Below are positions 24,328 to 33,801 of a DNA stretch of 64,000 bases, piece by piece. The translations under genes were made by a program, and so were the position numbers. Source of the stretch: Marinobacter lutaoensis (GTDB lineage: Bacteria > Pseudomonadota > Gammaproteobacteria > Pseudomonadales > Oleiphilaceae); the NCBI RefSeq assembly GCF_001981305.1, contig NZ_MSCW01000012.1, forward strand, positions 1-64,000. The letters run 5' to 3'. Positions within the stretch are counted from its first letter, which is position 1. Each line of letters starts with the position of its first letter. The notes beneath the pieces were generated by a model. The model was not told the DNA's origin, made no database searches, and saw nothing but the letters and a program-made list of their open reading frames with translations.

Positions 24328-27039
24328 ATGAATCTTCCCCCCGGTGCCCACTGGCACACACTTCCCGAGCCGGAGGCACTGTCGCTGCTGGCCAGTTCGC
24401 CGGCCGGCCTGAGCCAGGCCGAAGCCGACCGCAGGCTGCGGCAGCAGGGGCCCAACCGCTTGCCGACGGCGCCGAAACCCGGTCGCATCCGGCGTTTCCT
24501 GGCTCAGTTTCAGAATGTCCTGATCTATGTCCTGCTGGGCGCGGCGGTGATCACCGGGGCCCTCGGCCATGCGGTGGACACCGGTGTGATCCTGGCGGTG
24601 GTGCTGGTCAACGCGCTGATCGGCTATCTCCAGGAGGGTCGGGCGGAGCAGGCCATGGCGGCGATCTCCGGGCTGCTGGCACAGCGGGCGGCGGTGTTGC
24701 GGGACGGCCACCGCCAGACGTTGCCGGTGGAGCAGCTGGTGCCGGGTGACATCGTGTTGCTGGAGGCCGGTGACAAGGTGCCCGCCGATCTGCGCCTGCT
24801 CAAAGCCCATGATCTGCGTATCCAGGAGGCCATCCTCACCGGAGAGTCGGTACCGGTGGAGAAGCAGACCGAACCGGTGCCGGCCGATGCCGCCCTGGGC
24901 GATCGCCGCTGCCTGGCCTTCAGCGGCACCTCGGTCAGCCACGGCCAGGGGATGGGGCTGGTGGTGGCCACCGGTACCCGCACGGAAATTGGCCGCATCA
25001 GTGGCCTGCTGGCGGGGGTGGAGCCGCTGACCACGCCGCTGGTGGCGCAAACCACCGTGTTCGCCCGCTGGCTGACCGCAGTCATTCTGGTGGTGGCGGC
25101 GAGCTTGCTGGCCTATGGCTACGGCGTTGCGAAGATGCCGTTCGACGACCTGTTTATGGCCGTGGTGGGGCTGTCGGTGGCGGCGATCCCGGAGGGGCTG
25201 CCGGCGGTGCTGACCATCACCCTGGCGGTCGGGGTCCAGGCCATGGCCCGGCGCAACGCCATTGTCCGCCGGTTGCCGGCGATCGAGACCCTCGGCGCGG
25301 TGTCGGTGATCTGTTCGGACAAGACCGGCACCCTGACCCGCAATGAAATGAGCGTGGTCACCGTGGCCCTGCCCGATCAGCAGCTGGTGGTGACGGGTGA
25401 GGGGTATGCACCGGAGGGGGCCCTGAGCCGGGACGGCGCGCCGGTGTCGGCCGACGCGATCCCGGGGCTTCAGTGGCTGGCCCGGGTGGCGGCGTTGTGC
25501 AACGACGCGGAACTCCAGTACGCGGACGGTCTCTGGCGTACCGAGGGGGATCCCATGGAGGGGGCCCTGCTGGCCCTGGCCGGCCGGGCGGCGCTGCCGC
25601 CCGGGGATCTGCGTGCCACGTGGCGGCGTTCGGACGTGATTCCATTCGATACCCGGCACCGGTTCATGGCAACCCTCAACCACGACCATGAGGGGCATGC
25701 CGCGATTCTGGTCAAGGGCGCGCCGGAGGCGATGCTGGCCTTGTGCCGGCAGTCGTTCACCGGCGAGGGGGCGGCCGAGCCTCTGGATCGGGAGGCCTGG
25801 CGGCGGCGGGCCGAGGCGATCGCCGGCGAAGGGCAGCGGGTTCTGGCGTTTGCCATGAAACCGGTGGCGCCGGAGCAGGTGGTGCTGGAACGCTCGGATC
25901 TCGATGACGGGCTGATGTTTCTGGGCATGGTCGGCCTGATGGACCCGCCCCGGCCGGAAGCCGTTGACGCCGTGGCGGAATGCCGGGCGGCGGGCATCCA
26001 GGTGAAGATGATCACCGGAGATCATGCCGCCACCGCACTCGCCATCGGTCGCCGGATCGGCCTGGCCGATACCGGCCGGGTCCTGACCGGCGCCGATCTG
26101 GACCGGCTGGACGACGCCGCGCTGCAGCAGTCGGCGCTCGAGACCGATGTCTTCGCCCGGACCAGCCCGGAGCACAAGCTGCGTCTGGTGACCGCGCTGC
26201 AGGCCCGGGGCCTGATCGTGGCGATGACCGGCGACGGCGTCAACGATGCGCCGGCGCTGAAACGGGCGGATGCCGGCATCGCCATGGGTCGCAACGGCAG
26301 CGAGGCGGCCCGGGAGGCGGCGGAGCTGGTACTGGCAGACGACAACTTTGCCTCCATCGTGGCGGCGGTCCGGGAAGGCCGCACCATCGACGACAACATC
26401 CGTAAGGTGATCAGCTGGACCCTGCCCACCAGCACCGGAGAAGCGGCGATCATCATTCTGGCCCTGCTGGTGGGTATGGTGCTGCCGGTGACGCCGATCC
26501 AGATTCTCTGGGTGAACATGGCGACGGCGGTCACCCTGGGCATTGCCCTGGCCTTTGAGCCGACCGACCCGATGGCCATGGCCCGTCCGCCCAGGCCCAG
26601 GTCTCAGCCACTGCTGACGGGCGCCCTGGCGTGGCACATCGTGCTGGTGACCGGGCTGTTCCTGGTGGGCGTGTTTGGGGTTTACCGCTACGCGATGGCG
26701 CAGGGGCACTCTCTGGAACTGGCCCGGACCCTGGCCATGAACACCCTGGTGACCATGGAAATCTTTCATTTGCTGTTCATCCGCAACCTGAACAGTGTTG
26801 CGCTCCGGTGGTCATCCCTGCGGGGTACGCCGGTGGTCTGGGCGGCGGTGGCGCTCGTGGTCGCCGGGCAGCTGGTGCTGACCTACCTGCCGTCGTTGCA
26901 GTCGGTCTTCGGCACCGAGGCGGTGCCGCTGGAGGCGCACCTCTGGCCCCTGGTTGCCGGTGTGCTGCTGTTCGTGCTGGTGGAGTCGGAGAAACAGCTG
27001 CGGTTGCGGCTGCGCCGGCAAGAACGTCGGGTTATATAG
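24328..27039 (+). CDS. P2-type cation-transporting ATPase (Ca2+-like)
   Basis: A 903-residue P-type ATPase. TGES (171-174) is in the actuator domain and PEGLP (288-292) in membrane helix M4, as in Ca2+/Na+-K+ type pumps. The phosphorylated Asp331 is in DKTGTLT, and the hinge GDGVNDAPALKRADAGIAMG comes late. There is no N-terminal heavy-metal domain, which excludes P1B copper/zinc pumps. M4 PEGL favours P2 calcium or sodium export over the P3 class. The last codons overlap the OxyR-like site of ahpF, which may tie its 3' end to peroxide control only by position. Confidence 0.85.
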   Translation: MNLPPGAHWHTLPEPEALSLLASSPAGLSQAEADRRLRQQGPNRLPTAPKPGRIRRFLAQFQNVLIYVLLGAAVITGALGHAVDTGVILAVVLVNALIGYLQEGRAEQAMAAISGLLAQRAAVLRDGHRQTLPVEQLVPGDIVLLEAGDKVPADLRLLKAHDLRIQEAILTGESVPVEKQTEPVPADAALGDRRCLAFSGTSVSHGQGMGLVVATGTRTEIGRISGLLAGVEPLTTPLVAQTTVFARWLTAVILVVAASLLAYGYGVAKMPFDDLFMAVVGLSVAAIPEGLPAVLTITLAVGVQAMARRNAIVRRLPAIETLGAVSVICSDKTGTLTRNEMSVVTVALPDQQLVVTGEGYAPEGALSRDGAPVSADAIPGLQWLARVAALCNDAELQYADGLWRTEGDPMEGALLALAGRAALPPGDLRATWRRSDVIPFDTRHRFMATLNHDHEGHAAILVKGAPEAMLALCRQSFTGEGAAEPLDREAWRRRAEAIAGEGQRVLAFAMKPVAPEQVVLERSDLDDGLMFLGMVGLMDPPRPEAVDAVAECRAAGIQVKMITGDHAATALAIGRRIGLADTGRVLTGADLDRLDDAALQQSALETDVFARTSPEHKLRLVTALQARGLIVAMTGDGVNDAPALKRADAGIAMGRNGSEAAREAAELVLADDNFASIVAAVREGRTIDDNIRKVISWTLPTSTGEAAIIILALLVGMVLPVTPIQILWVNMATAVTLGIALAFEPTDPMAMARPPRPRSQPLLTGALAWHIVLVTGLFLVGVFGVYRYAMAQGHSLELARTLAMNTLVTMEIFHLLFIRNLNSVALRWSSLRGTPVVWAAVALVVAGQLVLTYLPSLQSVFGTEAVPLEAHLWPLVAGVLLFVLVESEKQLRLRLRRQERRVI

Positions 27040-27101
27040 CAAGGCCCTATTAAACGGTTTGGGTCAATTAATTTGAGCCTTTCCTGGTGAGCCCTTATCG
27101 T
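27036..27101 (+). promoter_or_regulatory. OxyR-like site and promoter of ahpF
   Basis: ATAG-N7-CTAT (27036-27050) is a perfect half-site, followed after 7 bp by a weaker half (27058-27072). TTGAGC (27073-27078) and TATCGT (27096-27101), spaced 17 bp, are a good promoter with the same -10 hexamer as ahpC. The layout repeats the ahpC control region almost base for base in spacing. The first half-site starts inside the last codons of the ATPase gene. Confidence 0.65.
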
Positions 27102-27174
27102 TAGCGGCATCACACGTTTTTTCACCGAGTTCCACATTCACCGACTAAGACACCGTTTCAGGGGGAAGGACACT

Positions 27175-28743
27175 ATGTTGGATGCCAACATCAAGGAACA
27201 ACTGAAAGCCTACATGGCCAAGCTGCAGCAGCCGATCGAGCTGGTGGCAGCCTACGATGACAGCCCGAAATCCGCGGAACTGAAGGCGCTGCTCGAAGAG
27301 ATCGAGCCGATGTCCGACAAGATCGGCCTGCGTACCGAGAGTGACGAGCGCGTTCGCCGCCCGTCCTTCGCCATCCAGCGGGTGGGCACGGACATCAGCG
27401 TGCGCTTCGCCGGTATCCCCATGGGCCATGAATTCACCTCGCTGGTACTGGCCCTGCTGCAGGTGGGCGGCCACCCGCCCAAGGTGTCCCAGGAGCTGAT
27501 CGAGCAGATCCAGTCTCTGGACGGCGACTACGAGTTCGAAACCTACTTCTCGCTGTCCTGCCAGAACTGCCCGGACGTGGTGCAGGCGCTGAACCTGATG
27601 AGCGTGCTCAATCCGCGTATCAAGCACACCGCCATCGACGGTGCCCTGTTCCAGGACGAAGTGGAGCGGCGTGAAATCATGGCGGTGCCCAGCGTTTACC
27701 TGAACGGCGAGCCCTGGGCTCAGGGCCGGATGACCCTGGAAGAGATCGTGGCCCGGCTGGACACCCGCTCCGAGGAACGGGAAGCCGAGAAGCTGAACCA
27801 GAAGAACGCATTCGATGTGCTGGTGATCGGCGGTGGCCCGGCCGGTTCCGCGGCGGCCATCTACGCCGCCCGTAAAGGGATCGCCACCGGTATTGCCGCC
27901 GAGCGCTTCGGTGGCCAAGTGGGTGACACCATGGGCATCGAGAACCTGATTTCCGTGCCCTACACCGAGGGCCCGAAACTGGTGGCGGCGATGGAGCAGC
28001 ACGTCAACGAATACAACGTCGACATCATGAACCTGCAGCGGGCCGAGAAACTGGTGCCGGCCTCCCGGGAAGGCGGTCTGCATGAGGTGCGTCTGGCCAA
28101 TGGGGCGTCCCTGAAGTCCCGCACCGTCATCCTGGCCACCGGTGCCCGCTGGCGCCAGCTCGGCGTGCCGGGTGAGGCGGAATACCGCAACAAGGGCGTG
28201 GCCTACTGCCCGCACTGCGATGGCCCGCTGTTCAAGGGCAAACGCGTGGCGGTGATCGGTGGTGGCAACTCCGGCGTGGAGGCGGCCATCGACCTGGCCG
28301 GCATCGTTGGCCATGTCACCCTGATTGAGTTTGGTGCCGAGCTGCGGGCGGACGAAGTGCTGCAGAAAAAACTGCGCAGCCTGAACAACGTGGACATCAT
28401 CACGTCCGGCCAGACCACCGAAATCACCGGTGAGAACGGCAAGGTGAGCGGCCTGAACTACAAGGACCGCAACACCGGAGAGATGCACCACGTCGCGCTG
28501 GAGGGTGTGTTCGTACAGATCGGCCTGGTGCCGAACACCGAGTGGCTGAAGGGCGATATCGAGCTGAGCCAGTACGGCGAGATCATCGTCAACGACCGCA
28601 ACGAAACCTCCATTCCCGGTGTGTTCGCGGCGGGCGATGCCACCACCGTGCCCTACAAGCAGATTGTCATTTCCATGGGTGAGGGTGCGAAGGCGGCGCT
28701 GAGTGCCTTCGACTACCTGATCCGTCATTCAGCCGAGGGCTGA
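27175..28743 (+). CDS. ahpF: Alkyl hydroperoxide reductase subunit F
   Basis: A 522-residue flavoprotein. The N-terminal tandem thioredoxin-like domain has CQNC (about residues 128-131) as in AhpF. The FAD/NAD(P)H reductase domain has the FAD motif [10 protein letters not shown], the redox pair in AYCPHCDGP and the pyridine nucleotide motif [10 protein letters not shown]. It transfers electrons from NADH to AhpC. Length and domain order match E. coli AhpF. The gene carries its own promoter and terminator. Confidence 0.95.
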   Translation: MLDANIKEQLKAYMAKLQQPIELVAAYDDSPKSAELKALLEEIEPMSDKIGLRTESDERVRRPSFAIQRVGTDISVRFAGIPMGHEFTSLVLALLQVGGHPPKVSQELIEQIQSLDGDYEFETYFSLSCQNCPDVVQALNLMSVLNPRIKHTAIDGALFQDEVERREIMAVPSVYLNGEPWAQGRMTLEEIVARLDTRSEEREAEKLNQKNAFDVLVIGGGPAGSAAAIYAARKGIATGIAAERFGGQVGDTMGIENLISVPYTEGPKLVAAMEQHVNEYNVDIMNLQRAEKLVPASREGGLHEVRLANGASLKSRTVILATGARWRQLGVPGEAEYRNKGVAYCPHCDGPLFKGKRVAVIGGGNSGVEAAIDLAGIVGHVTLIEFGAELRADEVLQKKLRSLNNVDIITSGQTTEITGENGKVSGLNYKDRNTGEMHHVALEGVFVQIGLVPNTEWLKGDIELSQYGEIIVNDRNETSIPGVFAAGDATTVPYKQIVISMGEGAKAALSAFDYLIRHSAEG

Positions 28744-28778
28744 GACCGCGGGCCGGGCCCGCACGCTGACCCCGAACA

Positions 28779-28813
28779 CCGGCGGCCACGGGATGTGGTC
28801 GCCGGTTTTTTTT
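28779..28813 (+). terminator. Rho-independent terminator of ahpF
   Basis: CCGGCGGCCAC-GGGAT-GTGGTCGCCGG (one internal mismatch) is followed by eight T's. It is 35 bp after the ahpF stop and also lies just beyond the convergent transglutaminase gene end. Confidence 0.9.
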
Positions 28814-28821
28814 GCCTGACA

Positions 28822-29493
28822 TCAGCGCTGGGCGAGGTCCTGCTCCAGGCTGGCCGATGCCGGTTGTCGGGACTCCCCCTCCGGTGGGAACAGGTGGCCG
28901 TAGGCGGCACGGACGCCCGACACGATGAAGGCGTAGGGCAGGTCGTCGAAGGTACCGTGGTCGGCGATGTATTCCATGTGCGCCTGGCCGTCTTCGGTGT
29001 ACTCCTGAAACAGGGAATCATGCACGCCGTCGAACGCCAGGGGGGCCACCTTCATCTTGTGGCACAGATCGGCGTTGAACGCCGGCGTGGCCTTGACCCA
29101 GCGCCCGTTCAGGTACAGCTCGATGTAACCGTGCATGCGGAAAATGTCCGAACGCAGCCATTCGATCAGCTTCGGGCTGGACAGGTGGTTGCGCACGTCA
29201 GCCAGGCCCAGCCGGCTGGGGATGCCGATGGCACGGGCGGCGGCGCCCAGCAGCACCGCCTTGGGGATGCAGTAGGTTTCGCCCTGGGCCAGGGCGTGGC
29301 TGGCTTTGAAGGTGGCCGGGTCGGTATGGAACACATAGGGGTTGTAGCGGATGCCGTCGCGTACCGCCAAGTACAACGCCCGGATCCGCGTCACCGGATC
29401 TTCGGGCAGACCTTCCAGCTGACGCGCCAGCCAGGCCTGCACTGCCGGGGTGTCGTAGTCGAAAAACTCGGTGGCTCGAAGGTAAAGGTCCAT
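28822..29493 (-). CDS. Transglutaminase-like cysteine protease/amidase family protein
   Basis: A 223-residue protein with the transglutaminase-core triad: Cys75 in GETYCIPKAVLL, His121 in MHGYIELYL and Asp142 in AFNADLC. No signal peptide, so it is cytoplasmic. The family includes bacterial proteases and peptide amidases of mostly unknown substrate. It is the downstream neighbour of a truncated acetylpolyamine amidohydrolase gene on the same strand. The starting ATG at 29493 has no strong ribosome binding site, so a slightly different start is possible. Confidence 0.8.
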   Translation of the reverse strand: MDLYLRATEFFDYDTPAVQAWLARQLEGLPEDPVTRIRALYLAVRDGIRYNPYVFHTDPATFKASHALAQGETYCIPKAVLLGAAARAIGIPSRLGLADVRNHLSSPKLIEWLRSDIFRMHGYIELYLNGRWVKATPAFNADLCHKMKVAPLAFDGVHDSLFQEYTEDGQAHMEYIADHGTFDDLPYAFIVSGVRAAYGHLFPPEGESRQPASASLEQDLAQR

Positions 29494-29588
29494 GATCTTG
29501 ATCCGGAATCGGGAAACGAACGTTCATCTTTGCCAATGAGCGGGCCGGGGACAATGGCCGGATCGGTCAATGCCATTGCCCGGAGTGC

Positions 29589-29732
29589 TCAGGCCGCGCG
29601 GTCTTCCCAGGTGCCCTGGGCGATGGAGGTCTCGGCCCGGGAAGGCCGTTCATGGGGCTCGATCAGGATGCCGCCGTCCAGCTCCGTGGTGACGGCGCGC
29701 AGGGCGTGATCGGGAGAATACAGGGTTTTCAT
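29589..29732 (-). pseudogene. N-terminal remnant of an acetylpolyamine amidohydrolase (HDAC-like)
   Basis: A 47-residue reading frame starting MKTLYSPDHALR ... ELDGG ... EPHERPSRAET. This matches the opening of class II histone-deacetylase-like acetylpolyamine amidohydrolases (typically MKT-YSP-H-L, EL-GG, PPFE-P-RAE). After about residue 39 the family similarity ends and the frame stops after GTWEDRAA. No further amidohydrolase sequence is visible before the transglutaminase gene 95 bp on. It is either a deletion remnant or a small peptide with fortuitous likeness. The identification rests on about 38 residues. Confidence 0.5.
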
Positions 29733-29887
29733 GGCTCTGCTCTCCTGGTTCCTGGTCTTGGTCATGGGGCACCGGCGGGCCTGACTGGCCGCGAATACCG
29801 CCGGCGCGGGTAGGGCGGGCCAATTGCACGCCCCGGGGGCCGGCGTAGGGTAAAACCATAACGACAAGGAACCGGGAGTTCTGAACC

Positions 29888-31414
29888 ATGAGCCAACACC
29901 CTTTTGACGTACTGATCATCGGCGCTGGCGTGTCCGGCATCGGCATGGCCTGCCACCTGCGGCGGGCCTGTCCGGGCCGTTCATTCGCCATTCTGGAGCG
30001 GCGCCAGGCCATCGGCGGTACCTGGGACCTGTTCCGCTACCCGGGCATCCGCTCCGACTCGGACATGTTCACCTTCGGCTACAACTTCCGGCCCTGGACC
30101 GGCGGCAAGGTACTGGCCGATGGCGCCGCCATCAAACAGTACGTTACCGACACCGCCCGCGAACATGGGGTGACGCGGCACATCCGCTTCCAGCGGGCGG
30201 TCCAGCGCGCCGAGTGGTCCAGTGCCGATAAATGCTGGACGCTGACCGTCCGCGACGAGGCGTCCGGAAACACCGAAACCTATACCGCCCGGTTCCTGAT
30301 CGGCTGCACCGGCTACTACAACTATGACCGGGGCTACAAACCCGACTTCCCCGGCGAGGCGGATTTTCGGGGGCAGGTGGTGCATCCGCAGCACTGGCCG
30401 GAGGATCTGGACTACAGTGGCAAGCGGGTGGTGGTGATCGGCAGTGGCGCCACCGCCGTCACGCTGGTGCCGACCCTGGCGGAGAAGGCCGCCCACGTGA
30501 CCATGCTGCAGCGCTCGCCCACCTACCTGATGCCCCTGCCGTCCATCGACAAGGTGACCCTGGCCCTGCAGAAGGTGCTGCCGGAGAAGGTTGCCTATCG
30601 GCTGACCCGGGCCCGCAACATCTCCATCGCCCGCCTGCTGTACGAGCGTTCCCGCCGGAGCCCGAAAGCCATGCGCCGATTGCTGCTGGCCATCATCCGG
30701 CGGCAGCTCGGCGGCCAGGTGGACATGCGCCATTTCAGCCCCGACTACAACCCCTGGGATCAGCGCCTCTGTGTGGTCAAGGACGGCGACCTGTTCCAGG
30801 TGCTCAAGAGCGGCCGGGCCTCGATCGTCACCGATCGCATTGAGCGTTTCACCGAAACCGGTATCCGCCTGGCGTCCGGAACGGAACTGGAGGCCGACCT
30901 GATCGTCCCGGCCACCGGGCTGGACCTGCAGATGCTGGGAGGGGTGGCGGTATCGGTGGATGGCGAGCCGGTGGTGATGAAGGACAAGATCATCTACAAG
31001 AATGTCTTGGTGGAAGGGGTGCCCAACGCCGGCATGATCTTCGGCTACACCAACATCTCCTGGACCCTCAAGGTGGACATCGCCGCCGAGTACCTGTGCC
31101 GCCTGATGAACCTGATGGACCGGCGCGGGCACCAGGTGGTGGTGGCCCGGGACACTGAAAACAGCCGGGGTGAAGAGACCATCCTGGGCTCCCTGGACGC
31201 GGGCTACATCAAGCGGGCGGCGGATCGCCTGCCGAGGCAGGGCACCCACGGTCCGTGGAAGTCCAACCAGAACTATCTGGAGGACGTGAAGGTGCTGCGC
31301 TTCGAGCCCATCGAGGACGGTTACCTGGAGTTCGATGGGGTCCGCACCCGCGTCGGTCAGGGGCGGGCCGCCGGCGTGCTGGCGCCGCTGCGCTCCGCAC
31401 TGTTCGGAACCTGA
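29888..31414 (+). CDS. Flavin-containing (Baeyer-Villiger type) monooxygenase
   Basis: A 508-residue class B flavoprotein monooxygenase. The FAD motif is GAGVSGIGMACHL (12-24), followed by GGTWDLFRYPG. The Baeyer-Villiger fingerprint FRGQVVHPQHWP fits FXGXXXHXXXWP exactly at residues 160-171. The NADPH motif is VVVIGSGATAVTL. It is EthA-like in length and in the GIRSDSDMFTFG region. It would insert oxygen into ketones or oxidise N/S atoms using NADPH and O2. No alkane or alicyclic pathway genes flank it, so the substrate is unknown. Confidence 0.88.
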   Translation: MSQHPFDVLIIGAGVSGIGMACHLRRACPGRSFAILERRQAIGGTWDLFRYPGIRSDSDMFTFGYNFRPWTGGKVLADGAAIKQYVTDTAREHGVTRHIRFQRAVQRAEWSSADKCWTLTVRDEASGNTETYTARFLIGCTGYYNYDRGYKPDFPGEADFRGQVVHPQHWPEDLDYSGKRVVVIGSGATAVTLVPTLAEKAAHVTMLQRSPTYLMPLPSIDKVTLALQKVLPEKVAYRLTRARNISIARLLYERSRRSPKAMRRLLLAIIRRQLGGQVDMRHFSPDYNPWDQRLCVVKDGDLFQVLKSGRASIVTDRIERFTETGIRLASGTELEADLIVPATGLDLQMLGGVAVSVDGEPVVMKDKIIYKNVLVEGVPNAGMIFGYTNISWTLKVDIAAEYLCRLMNLMDRRGHQVVVARDTENSRGEETILGSLDAGYIKRAADRLPRQGTHGPWKSNQNYLEDVKVLRFEPIEDGYLEFDGVRTRVGQGRAAGVLAPLRSALFGT

Positions 31415-31503
31415 GCTTGGACGGGGCATCCCCATAATTGCGGATGGCCCCGGGTCGATAGCTTCCTTAACATCGGTGCTTCACCGGTTGAGGAAGCACG
31501 CCA

Positions 31504-32808
31504 TTGCACGCACTCCGTTCATTCCTGGCCTATCTGGCCCTGTTTGCCGCGGTCCTGGCATTCTGGCCGGGCATGGCCCTGGCCGGTGCCCTGGCGGTTG
31601 GCCTGGCCGTGTTGCTGGGCTGGCGCGACATGCGTCGGGTGCCGCGGGTGGTGTTTTCGGTGGCGGGGCTGGCGCTGGTGTTCGCCCTGGGGCGGGATGC
31701 CGCCCTGGTGTCCGAGGCGGCGGGCAACATGACGCGCCTGGCGGGCCTGGTGCTGTCGGTGATGCTGCTGTCCTCGGTGCTGGGCCGGTCGCGGGATCTT
31801 CAGCGGATCTCCGCCAGCCTGTTCGGTGGCCGCCCCGGCAGCCGCTACCTGAGCCTGGCCTTCGGCACCGCCCTGGTGTCCATTCCCCTGAACTTTGGTG
31901 CCGTGGCGGTGGTTGGCAGCCTGGTGTCCGAGCGTCTGCGTCGTGACGGCGATTCGGCGGCGACCCGCAACGCCACCCGGGCGGTGCTGCGGGGCTTCGG
32001 GGCGTCCCCCACCTTTTCGCCCTTGTCCATTTCCGTGGTGCTGACCCTGACCCTGCTGCCGGGGCTGAGCAGCCTTCAGCTGCTGTCCCTGGCCATTCCC
32101 TTCGCTATCCTGATGGTGTTCGCCGGCCTGGTCTGGCGGGAGCCGGAAACGGAACCGGAGTCCGCGCCCGGGGCGGAAACCGCGGGGCTGGCCAGCTGGC
32201 TGCGTTTTGGCGGTCTGGTGCTGGCGATTTGCGCGGGCGTGTTCCTGCTCAGTCACGCCTACCCGATCAGCTACGCCCACGCGGTGACGCTCAGCTGCCT
32301 GGCGGTGGTCCTGGGCAGCCGCCTGTGGGCCTGGAGTCGTGGCCACAATCCCCCCCTGGTGAGCATGGCGAACGTGAGCAACGAGCTGGCCATCGTGGGC
32401 GGCTCGGCGTTCATCGGCTCGGTGATCAGCGGTGCGGTGCTTGGCCAGATTCAGGGGGGCTTGGTGCTGCCGGACGGGCTCTGGCCGGTGTTGGCGGCGG
32501 CGGTACCTTGGGTCTACTTTGTCGCTGGGTTGGGGGGAATCAACCCGATTGTGGCCGGGACGCTCCTGGGCGGCATCCTCGGCTCCCTGTGGCCGGAGAG
32601 CGCCCTGATCGGGCTGGGGATCGCGATGGTGACCGGCTGGGGCATCACCGCCTTCGGCACGCCCTTTGCCGCCAACGCCCTGATCATGGAACGGCTGACC
32701 GGCTATCGCGCGGTGGATGCCTCGTTCCGCTGGAGCTTGGGGCTGTCGCTGTTCGGGCTGACGCTGGCCAGCCTGCTGGCGGCCGGGCTTACGGCGTGGC
32801 TGGCCTGA
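31504..32808 (+). CDS. Polytopic membrane protein, probable permease, unknown family
   Basis: A 434-residue protein with about eleven to twelve predicted helices. It starts at TTG with a GAGGAAG site 10 bp upstream; no nearby ATG fits. Repeated small-residue re-entrant-like stretches (SIPLNFGAVAVVGSLV, GFGASPTFSPLSI, GLGGINPIVAGTLLGG, AFGTPFAANALIM) suggest an ion-transporter-superfamily antiporter-like fold with two inverted halves. I cannot name the family. Its end overlaps the convergent TlpA-like gene by 20 bp. Confidence 0.6.
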   Translation: MHALRSFLAYLALFAAVLAFWPGMALAGALAVGLAVLLGWRDMRRVPRVVFSVAGLALVFALGRDAALVSEAAGNMTRLAGLVLSVMLLSSVLGRSRDLQRISASLFGGRPGSRYLSLAFGTALVSIPLNFGAVAVVGSLVSERLRRDGDSAATRNATRAVLRGFGASPTFSPLSISVVLTLTLLPGLSSLQLLSLAIPFAILMVFAGLVWREPETEPESAPGAETAGLASWLRFGGLVLAICAGVFLLSHAYPISYAHAVTLSCLAVVLGSRLWAWSRGHNPPLVSMANVSNELAIVGGSAFIGSVISGAVLGQIQGGLVLPDGLWPVLAAAVPWVYFVAGLGGINPIVAGTLLGGILGSLWPESALIGLGIAMVTGWGITAFGTPFAANALIMERLTGYRAVDASFRWSLGLSLFGLTLASLLAAGLTAWLA

Positions 32809-33604
32809 GCCGCTCCAGGCCCCGGGCCAGGGTGGCCTGGGACAGGGCGCCCATATGGCTGGCCACCTGCTGGCCCCGGGCGTTGTAGAACAGGGTGGTG
32901 GGCAGGCCGTGGCTGCCGACCGCCCGGGCCAGTTCGCCCCGGGTGTCCAGGAGCACGTGCTCCAGCCTCAGTCCGTGGTTCTGGAGGAAACGGCGGATGG
33001 TTTCCGGGGGCTCTCCCTGATTGACGAACACGAAACGGATCTCCGGGTAGCGCTGCTGGGCCTCGGCCAGCACCGGCATTTCCCGGACACAGGGCGGGCA
33101 CCAGGTGGCCCAGAGGTTGATCACCATGGGCTGCCCCTGCGCCAAGCCTGACAGCGGCACCGAAGCCTCGGACAGGGTGGGCAGCGACAGGGCAGGGAGT
33201 CCCCGTGCCTGCCGTTCGATCAGGGCGACGGTACCGGCGGTGAAGCTCCAGAACAGCAGGCCGGCGCCCGCCGCGAGGGTCAGCGGGCGGCGCACCGCCG
33301 GCTGTCGCCAGAGCTTGTAGGCGGTGGTGATGGCGGCACCGGTCAGCCCCCAGACCACATCGAATCCGCCGTCGCGAATGTCGATCACGCCCCATGGCTG
33401 GTCGCGGTAGTGTGGCCAATAGGCGATCACGAAGCCGATCCGGGCCAGCAGGATCGCCCCCCAGGCGATGTCCGCCACCTGGCCGGCCACCGGTTGCCGG
33501 TAGCGCCGGCCCAGCAGGCCGCCGACCAGCAGGGCCAGGACGAAGGCCAGCAGAACCAGCAGGTGGCCGAGGGCAAGGCTCAGGGGACCGAGGCTGACAC
33601 TCAT
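32789..33604 (-). CDS. TlpA-like thiol-disulfide reductase with N-terminal Lgt-like membrane domain
   Basis: A 271-residue protein. Residues about 10-125 form four membrane helices resembling a shortened Lgt (prolipoprotein diacylglyceryl transferase) domain. They are followed by a periplasmic thioredoxin domain with the active site WCPPC (Cys169, Cys172) and the cis-Pro loop GLPTTLFY. It would reduce disulfides at the periplasmic face, perhaps for cytochrome c or other thiol partners. The two-part architecture is known in pseudomonads and their relatives. Confidence 0.8.
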   Translation of the reverse strand: MSVSLGPLSLALGHLLVLLAFVLALLVGGLLGRRYRQPVAGQVADIAWGAILLARIGFVIAYWPHYRDQPWGVIDIRDGGFDVVWGLTGAAITTAYKLWRQPAVRRPLTLAAGAGLLFWSFTAGTVALIERQARGLPALSLPTLSEASVPLSGLAQGQPMVINLWATWCPPCVREMPVLAEAQQRYPEIRFVFVNQGEPPETIRRFLQNHGLRLEHVLLDTRGELARAVGSHGLPTTLFYNARGQQVASHMGALSQATLARGLERLRPATP

Positions 33605-33719
33605 CGGGCGGACTCTCCATGGGCAGGGGATGGGACGTCGGAGCGCGGTTACGCGGGGGTAGGACGGGAAATCCGGTCACCGGTTCCGTCGCGATGCCAG
33701 GAGAAGGCGCATCCGCCAC

Positions 33720-33744
33720 AAAAAAAGCGGAGCCGAGGCCCCGC
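33720..33744 (-). terminator. Rho-independent terminator of ompW
   Basis: On the minus strand GCGGGGC-CTCG-GCTCCGC (one G-U pair) is followed by seven T's. A second, perfect 10-bp hairpin (33761-33770 with 33781-33790) lies between it and the ompW stop. The arrangement is typical for a highly expressed porin. Confidence 0.8.
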
Positions 33745-33801
33745 ACAGGAGAACGCACCCTCCGGCCGCCAACAGACCCAGGCGGCCGGAAGACACGGGG
33801 A

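Noticed and set aside
24247..26769. 840-residue open frame on the minus strand
   Set aside because: Antisense to the P-type ATPase, very rich in Gln, His, Arg and Gly, with no domain; a typical shadow in GC-rich DNA.
27145..28728. 527-residue open frame on the minus strand
   Set aside because: Antisense to ahpF, which shows both redox pairs and all nucleotide motifs.
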